NCBI RefSeq assembly: GCF_008692035.1
Contig: NZ_VTFG01000001.1
Location: 3,659,501-3,723,500 of the forward strand
Reading direction: 5' to 3'
DNA: 64,000 bases
Source of the DNA: Pseudomonas marginalis
GTDB taxonomy: Bacteria; Pseudomonadota; Gammaproteobacteria; Pseudomonadales; Pseudomonadaceae
In this document: positions 27,730 to 33,800 of the stretch, in pieces
Layout of the letters: every line of letters begins with the position of its first letter
Position numbering within the stretch: the stretch's first letter is position 1
Notes under the pieces: generated by a model
The model's input: the letters and a program-made list of their open reading frames with translations, nothing else
The model's database searches: none
Told to the model about the DNA's origin: nothing
Made by a program: the position numbers and the translations under genes

Positions 27730-29400
27730 TTACCAGCTCCTGAATTTGGCGGGCGGGTTGTACAGGCCACCGGACCACTCCACCAGGTCGGCCACGCTCT
27801 TGGCGGCCAACAACTCGCGGGTGGCGTCGGTACGGCGGATGCCCAAATCTTCGGGCAAGGCGATCAGGCCCTCGCGGCGCATGCGCGCGGTGTCCTTGGG
27901 GTTGTGGCGCATGCCGATGGCGGTCACCCCGGCGACGGCGGCGATCATCGCCTGGCGCTCTTCCAGGGACCGCGCCTTGTACAGGTAGGCGATGCCTTCT
28001 TCGGTGAGCAGGTGGGTGACGTCGTCACCGTAGATCATGATCGGCGCCAGGGGCATACCGCTTTTGCGCGCCACTTCCACGGCGTCGAGGGTGTCGACGA
28101 AGGTGGGCTTGCCCCCTTCCTGGAAGGTCTCGACCATCTGCACCACGAGCTTTTTGCCGCGTTCCAGCAGCGCTTCCGGCGCGTCGCCGTGGCGCATGTC
28201 CAGCCATGCCGGCGTGCCGTGACGACGACCGCGCGGGTCGTGGCCCATGTTCGGCGCCCCACCGAAACCGGCGAGGCGGCCACGGGTCACGGTGCTGGAA
28301 TGACCGTCGCCGTCGACTTGCAGGGTCGCACCGATAAACAGGTCCACCGCGTATTGGCCGGCCAGCTGGCAGAACATTCGGTTGGAACGCATCGAACCGT
28401 CGCGGCCGGTGAAAAACACATCCGGGCGCGCGGCGATGTAGTTCTCCATGCCCAGTTCGGTGCCGAAGCAGTGCACGCTTTCCACCCAGCCGCTTTCGAT
28501 GGCAGGGATCAGCGTGGGGTGCGGGTTGAGGGTCCAGTTACGGCAGATCTTGCCCTTCAGGCCCAGGGATTCACCGTAGGTGGGCAGGATCAATTCAATG
28601 GCGGCGGTGTTGAAGCCGATCCCATGGTTGAGGGACTGAACATTGTGTTTTTCGTAGATGCCGCGGATCGCCATCATCGCCATCAGCACATGCACCGGCT
28701 TGATATGGCGCGGGTCGCGGGTGAACAGCGGCTCGATGTAGAACGGCTTGTCGGCCACCACCACGAAATCCACCCAACTGGCAGGGATGTCGACGCGGGG
28801 CAAGTCGCTGACGTCATCCACCAACTGGTTGACCTGCACGATCACGATGCCATCGCTGAACGCGGCGGGTTCGATCAGCGCGGGAGTATCTTCGGTGCTG
28901 GCGCCGGTGTAGATATTGCCGGCACGGTCGGCCATGAAACCGGCGGACAGTACGACGTTGGGGATCAGGTCCACCACCAGCCGTGCATAGAGTTCGATGT
29001 AAGTGTGGATCGCACCGATTTCCAGCAGGCCGTCTTCGAGCAGTTGGCTGATGCGCAGGGATTGGGTGCCGGCGAAGGAAAAGTCCAGCTTGCGCGCGAT
29101 GCCCTTTTCAAACAGGTCCAGGTGCTCGGACCGCCCGACGCTGGGCATGATCATGTGCAAATCGTGGAGCTTGGCCGGGTCGGCCTTGGCCAGGGAGCGC
29201 GAGAGGAAGTCGGCCTGCTTCTGGTTGTTGCCTTCCAGCACCACGCGGTCGCCGGGGAGGATCAGGGCCTCAAGCGCTTCGACAATCCTGTCACTGGGCA
29301 AAACCGCCCCGTCTGCATACTGCAAAACCCGCCCGAGCCGCCGCTGCTTCTCGTCACGCCGCCGCGTCCAGCGCGAGTCGGGGGTAGTTATTGTTGTCAT
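27730..29400 (-). CDS. mdcA: malonate decarboxylase alpha subunit (acetyl-ACP:malonate ACP transferase)
   Basis: A 556-residue transferase that swaps acetyl for malonate on the acyl carrier protein, the first step of each decarboxylation cycle. DRIVEALEALILPGDRVVLEGNNQ at the N-terminus (two parts) and GFMADRAGNIYTGASTEDT are typical, and the C-terminal half holds RGRLAGFGGAPNMGHDPRGR, a family motif. It is the first gene of a nine-gene operon, mdcABCDEGH-madLM, whose members mostly overlap or abut. A 140-bp gap upstream should contain the MdcR-dependent promoter; no convincing -35/-10 pair was recognised. Confidence 0.95.
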   Translation of the reverse strand: MTTITTPDSRWTRRRDEKQRRLGRVLQYADGAVLPSDRIVEALEALILPGDRVVLEGNNQKQADFLSRSLAKADPAKLHDLHMIMPSVGRSEHLDLFEKGIARKLDFSFAGTQSLRISQLLEDGLLEIGAIHTYIELYARLVVDLIPNVVLSAGFMADRAGNIYTGASTEDTPALIEPAAFSDGIVIVQVNQLVDDVSDLPRVDIPASWVDFVVVADKPFYIEPLFTRDPRHIKPVHVLMAMMAIRGIYEKHNVQSLNHGIGFNTAAIELILPTYGESLGLKGKICRNWTLNPHPTLIPAIESGWVESVHCFGTELGMENYIAARPDVFFTGRDGSMRSNRMFCQLAGQYAVDLFIGATLQVDGDGHSSTVTRGRLAGFGGAPNMGHDPRGRRHGTPAWLDMRHGDAPEALLERGKKLVVQMVETFQEGGKPTFVDTLDAVEVARKSGMPLAPIMIYGDDVTHLLTEEGIAYLYKARSLEERQAMIAAVAGVTAIGMRHNPKDTARMRREGLIALPEDLGIRRTDATRELLAAKSVADLVEWSGGLYNPPAKFRSW

Positions 29401-29540
29401 GGTCGCTCCACGGGTTTGCTGTCGTGGGCTGTACCTTAGGAGTGATTCGGGGGGCCATCAATCAAGCTTAGCGGTGGATCGTTACGGTTGGAGTAATGGA
29501 GAATCAGCAAACACTGATCCGAGCCAAAAGATGATCTAAA

Positions 29541-29630
29541 TGTGGGAGGGGCTTGCCCCCGATAGCGGAGGGTCAGCTAAGTGATGTATCAACTGACACT
29601 CAGCCATCGGGGGCAAGCCCCCTCCCACAT
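29541..29630. repeat. REPIN (GTGGGAGGGGC family)
   Basis: Left arm 29541-29563 and right arm 29606-29630 are inverted copies of a REP that is itself palindromic (GGGGGCAAGCCCCC). The 42-bp spacer contains GGGTCAG...CTGACAC, which extends the pairing. It separates mdcA from the DUF6124 gene. Confidence 0.9.
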
Positions 29631-29656
29631 TTGTTCAGTGATGCCTGTTAGATAGC

Positions 29657-29694
29657 GGTCCCAAACAGGGGCTGATCAGTCCCTGTTTGGGACC
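29657..29694. other. perfect 14-bp inverted repeat overlapping the end of the DUF6124 gene
   Basis: GGTCCCAAACAGGG and CCCTGTTTGGGACC flank the 10-bp loop GCTGATCAGT. The last seven sense codons and stop of the gene form one arm, so the stop codon lies in the loop. On the plus strand TTTT follows the stem; on the minus strand there is no T-tract. Confidence 0.8.
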
Positions 29695-29930
29695 TTTTCC
29701 AGCGAAGGGCTGACCTGCTCCAGCGCCCGATCCACCAACAACTGCCCCAACTCGGCCATTTGCTGGATCCCGAGCATGATGGCGCGCTGGGAAGTGTCCA
29801 GGTCGAAGGCCAGGTTGCAGGTGAGTGCGTTGAGGGAGGACAGGGTTTCGCTGGCGTTGACCAGCAGCGTTTCGGTGGTTTGGTGGGGGTTTACGGCGAA
29901 GAGAGGCAGATTAGGGGTAGGTTTGATCAT
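29676..29930 (-). CDS. small DUF6124 (DUF3077-type) protein
   Basis: An 84-residue protein of a family frequent in Pseudomonas and without known function. The sequence MIKPTPNLPLFAVNPHQTT, then LLVNASETLSSLNALTCNLA and QRAIMLGIQQMAELGQLLVDRAL, predicts two or three amphipathic helices and no signal peptide or membrane segment. The start codon follows AGGAG at seven bases. The gene is isolated, flanked on both sides by REPINs, and preceded by a long structured leader that can hide its ribosome-binding site, so expression is probably controlled after transcription starts. The stop codon lies in an inverted repeat. Confidence 0.7.
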   Translation of the reverse strand: MIKPTPNLPLFAVNPHQTTETLLVNASETLSSLNALTCNLAFDLDTSQRAIMLGIQQMAELGQLLVDRALEQVSPSLEKVPNRD

Positions 29931-30174
29931 GATGAAACTCCTAAACAGTCAGTAAGGAGCGCCACCGTTCGCTTGCACGCGAATGAGGGTGGCGACCGTG
30001 CGCAGGTGTGCAAGACCGGGCCTGTTTAGGACACCCAGCAGGTCCGAAGACCTCCTGCGCGCAGCCGCCATAAAGCAGCGAGCACAAAAAACGCCCGTTG
30101 GTTGGCAGGGCGTTTGTACGCCTAAACAGTTTCGTCGGACTTGCACGTCCGTGTCACCGTTTTTTGCGATGACG
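29931..30174 (-). promoter_or_regulatory. structured leader of the DUF6124 gene, candidate riboregulator
   Basis: Read on the minus strand, the leader contains in order: a hairpin GTCATCG/CGGTGAC (about 30150-30172), a hairpin GGAC-GTGCAA-GTCC (30137-30150), strand A CTGTTTAGG (30121-30129), a terminator-like hairpin (30085-30115), a UUCG-capped hairpin AGGTC/GACCT (30040-30053), strand B TCCTAAACAG (30022-30031), a long hairpin CGCCACC/GGTGGCG with inner TTCGC-GTGCAA-GCGAA (29960-29994), and strand C CTGTTTAGGAG (29938-29948), which includes the Shine-Dalgarno AGGAG. B can pair with A (9 bp) or C (10 bp), as in a two-state switch. What it senses is unknown. It and the following REPIN fill the 466-bp gap before chpC. 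Confidence 0.6.
30085..30115 (-). terminator. intrinsic-terminator-like hairpin inside the DUF6124 leader
   Basis: On the minus strand AAACGCCC and GGGCGTTT pair around an 11-nt loop and run into six T residues. Lying about 155 nt before the start codon, it could end a short leader RNA or act as an attenuator. Confidence 0.7.
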
Positions 30175-30180
30175 GGACGA

Positions 30181-30209
30181 AGACTAGGCGCGCGGGCTGC
30201 ACGCGACAA
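30181..30209 (-). promoter_or_regulatory. candidate sigma-70 promoter of the DUF6124 leader
   Basis: On the minus strand TTGTCG (30204-30209) and TAGTCT (30181-30186) are 17 bp apart; transcription would begin right at the first leader hairpin. Matches to consensus are moderate. Confidence 0.4.
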
Positions 30210-30283
30210 GTTCATGCACAGCCCAAAATCTTGCAGGAAAAATCCTAAGACCACCCGCAATCCGTCAAACACCGGCACTTTAA

Positions 30284-30373
30284 TGTGGGAGGGGGCTTGC
30301 CCCCGATGGCAGTGGGTCAGCCACCAGATGCAGTGACTGACACACCGCCATCGGGGGCAAGCCCCCTCCCACA
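30284..30373. repeat. REPIN (GTGGGAGGGGGC family)
   Basis: Arms at 30284-30307 and 30350-30373 are exact inverted copies of the 24-bp REP; the spacer has GTGGGTCAG...CTGACACACCGCC, extending the stem. It lies between chpC and the DUF6124 leader. Confidence 0.92.
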
Positions 30374-30396
30374 GGGGATCCTCACATGACTTAGAT

Positions 30397-30852
30397 TCAG
30401 GCCAGTCCGGACTCGACCAATAAGGCTTCAAGCCCCATCAAATCCGGCACCTTAGCCACATGTTCCCCCACCTGCACCGCCGCCAGTTCCAGCGGGCACA
30501 GCGGCACGTCCACGTAGCTCAATTCGCTATCGAGCTTGTACGACCGTGGAATCCCCTGGATCACCAGCGCAATGAACTTCAACGTCGGTCGGCCGCCCAG
30601 TGCATTCAACACCACGATCCGCGAGCGTTCGCCGGTCACGCCGGCCTCGCCGCACGCCGCTTCAAAGCTGATCAACGGGATTTGTCGATCTCGCCACGTC
30701 ACTTGCCGCAAATACCACGGCGGCGCATCGCTGGCCGGTTCGCCGCGCTGGAAGTCGATCAACTCGGCGATGGCGACGTTGGGCAGTATCAGGTGGCGGT
30801 CGGCCAGGGGCAGGAGCAGGCCGGTGAGTTGGCTGGTGCGGTGGTCAAGCAC
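30397..30852 (-). CDS. chpC: CheW-like adaptor protein ChpC of the Pil-Chp system
   Basis: A 151-residue CheW-domain protein, an adaptor expected to link receptors to the ChpA kinase for control of type IV pili. The CheW fold shows in LTGLLLPLADRHLILPNVAI, the VTWRDRQIPLISFEAACG strand pair and IVVLNALGG. The start is a GTG at 30852 that overlaps the end of chpA by 8 bp, showing co-transcription and coupling. It is the last gene of the operon; the position directly after chpA, where chpB lies in P. aeruginosa, is noteworthy. Confidence 0.85.
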   Translation of the reverse strand: MLDHRTSQLTGLLLPLADRHLILPNVAIAELIDFQRGEPASDAPPWYLRQVTWRDRQIPLISFEAACGEAGVTGERSRIVVLNALGGRPTLKFIALVIQGIPRSYKLDSELSYVDVPLCPLELAAVQVGEHVAKVPDLMGLEALLVESGLA

Positions 30853-33800
30853 GGGATTTGCTCCAGTAGGCGATGCTTTCGAGCAGCACCGATTCCTGGT
30901 ACGGCTTGCCCAGGTAGTCGTTGACGCCGATGGCCATGGCGCGGTCGCGGTGTTTCTGGCCGGTGCGGGAGGTGATCATGATGATCGGCAGGCGCATCAG
31001 CCGGGGGTCATTGCGCACCTGGATGGCCACTTCGAAGCCGTCCATGCGCGGCATTTCGATGTCGAGCAGCATCAGGTCGGGGGTATGTTCCTCGAGCACG
31101 GCAAGGGCGTCGATGCCGTCCTTGGCGGTGAGTACGTTCATGCCGTTGCGCTCCAACAGGCGGCTGGTGACTTTGCGCACGGTGACCGAGTCGTCCACCA
31201 CCAGCACCAGCAGCGGGCGCTTTTTCAGCGGGTCGTTGAGGATCAACGGAGCATCCACCGCCTGGGCCGGCAAGGCCGGTTGCCGGGCGCGGATGTGCGC
31301 GAGCAGGTCGATGATCAACACCACGCGCCCATCCCCCAGGATGGTCGCGCCGGATAACCCCTGCACCCCGGAAAACTGCGGGCCCAGGCCCTTGACCACA
31401 ATCTCCCGGGTGCCGGCCATGGCGTCCACATGCACCGCCACACGGCGCTCGTTGCACTGCACCAGCAACACCGGCACGGGTTGATACTGGCCCAGTAATT
31501 TCGGGCGACCGACGGTGTGCAGCAGGTCACCCAGGTAAAACAGCTCGTAGCGTTGGCCGGCATATTCATAACACGGCGGATCCTGCTGGTAGTGCCCCGC
31601 CAGCTCATGGGGCAGCACCCGCACCAGACCTTCGATGGTGTTGAGCGGGATCGCATATTGATCGTCCGCGCAGTGCACCATCAACGCCCGATTGACCGAC
31701 ACCGTAAACGGCAGGCGGATGCGAAAGTGCACGCCCTCCCCCGGTGTCGAGTCAATGAACATCGAGCCGCCGAGCTGGCGCACTTCTTCGTGCACCACGT
31801 CCATGCCCACGCCACGCCCGGAAATCTGCGTGATCTTTTCCGCCGTAGAGAACCCCGGCTGCAGAATGAACTGCAACACATCACGGTCGCTCATCTCTTG
31901 ATGAGGGGCGAGCAAACCGCGCTTGATCGCCTTGCGCCGCACCGCGTCCAGAGGCACACCGGCACCGTCGTCGCGCATGTCGAAAACGATATCGCCGCCT
32001 TCGTGGGTCAGGTCCAGGGTGATGCGGCCCTTCTCCGGCTTGCCGGCCAACAGCCGCGCATCGCGGGGCTCCAGGCCATGGTCGACGGCGTTGCGCAGCA
32101 TGTGTTCCAGCGGTGCCGCCATGCGCTCCAGCACATTGCGGTCCATTTCACCCTCGGCATTGCCGACGATGAACTCCACGTCCTTGCCCAACTCGCCCGC
32201 CACCTGGCGCACGATGCGCTTGAGGCGCGGCAGCATGCGCTCGAAGGGCACCATGCGCGTGCGCATCAGACCTTCCTGCAACTCGGTGTTGATGCGCGCC
32301 TGTTGCTGCAACAGGCCATGGGCGTCCTCGTTGCGGCGGTCGAGGGTGTCCTTGAGGTCGAGCAGGTCGGAGGCCGATTCCGACAGCGCCCGGGACAGCT
32401 GCTGCAACTGCGAATGACGGTCCATTTCCAGCGGATCGAATTCTTCATAGCCCAGGCGCTCGGCCTCGGCCTGTTGACGACTGAGGATTCGCCCCTGGGT
32501 TTCGGTGTCGAGGCGGCGCAGTTGGTCGCGCATGCGTTCGATAGTGGTTTCCACCTCATGCAGGGCAATGCGCGCGTCGTTGACTTGCTGCTCGATACGA
32601 CCACGGAAGATCGAGGTCTCGCCGGCCAGGTTGACCAGGTCGTCCAGCAGGTCAGCGGAAATCTTCACCATGTCGGCGCCGGGATCAACCACCGCTTCGG
32701 CCTTGCCTGCGGGCAGCGCCACGGGCGTCACGGGCTCATCGCTGGGGTGCACCAGGCTCTTGATACGTTCGATAAGCTTGTCCACCGAACCCACCGGCAG
32801 CCCATCCGCCACGGCGTCGATCATCTGCGCCAGGCGGTCGTGGCAGCCCTGCAGCAACGCGAACAGTTCGGCGGACGGCGCGAGCAAACCGGCGGACAGC
32901 CCTTCGTAGAGAAATTCCAGCTCATGGGCCAGGTCACCGATCGGCCCGATCTCGACCATGCGCGCGCCGCCCTTGAGGGTGTGCAGGTCGCGCAGCAGGG
33001 TTTCGACTTCCTGGCGATTGTTCGGCTCGGCCTGCCAGCGCAGCAAGGCGCTGCCGGAGCTGTCGAGAATGTCGGCGGCTTCTTCGAGGAAGATGTCCAG
33101 CAACTCGGGGTCGGTGCCCGGCGTTTCCGCAGGTGGGGCGGCCTGTACAGCCGGCATGCCGCCCTGGCGTAGCGCGCGCAACCGGGCGACCAGTTCGGTG
33201 CTGTCGCTCAAGGGTTGATGGTGCTGCAGTTCCTCCAGTTGCAAGGCCAGTCGCTCATGGCTGGCCATCAGCACCTGCGACAACTCGCTGGAGTAGCTGT
33301 AGCGCCGATCCACCAGGCCTTCGTACAGGCATTCCAGTTCATGGGCCAGGTCGGCCACCGGTCCGATGTCGGCCATGCGCGCGCCGCCCTTGAGGGTATG
33401 CAGGTCGCGCTGCAGGGACGACAACGGCGCGGCACTGTCCGGCTCCAGCAGCCAGCGTTTCAGGGACTGCCCCGCACTGTCGAGAATATCCACGGCTTCT
33501 TCGAGGAAGATTTCCACGAGTTCATCGTCGATCCACGTTTCATCCTGCAGTTGCGCGGTGGCGGCGCCCAGTTCGGAGATGCTCAGGGCGCGGCTGCCGT
33601 CGCTTTTGATCAGGCCGGTGGCAGAAGGGTCCAGTGCATCGTCCAACAGTTCGCGCAGGGCGTGTACACGTGCCGGTGCCGGGATGATTTCCTGGCCGGC
33701 GGCCAATTGATCGAGCATGTTGATCAGCGCTTCATGGGCCTGCTCGGCCTCATGGAAAAATCGCTCGCTGACCGCCAGGCTGCTTTCTTCCACGGCGCCG

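Noticed and set aside
17029..29400. The dgu and mdc regions considered as a recently acquired island
   Set aside because: Base composition and codon use look like the surroundings, and there is no integrase, tRNA end or flanking direct repeat.
29939..30129. CTAAACAG copies considered as recombination (att/attC-like) sites
   Set aside because: Their alternating orientation, perfect complementarity and overlap with the Shine-Dalgarno sequence fit RNA pairing better; no recombinase gene is nearby.
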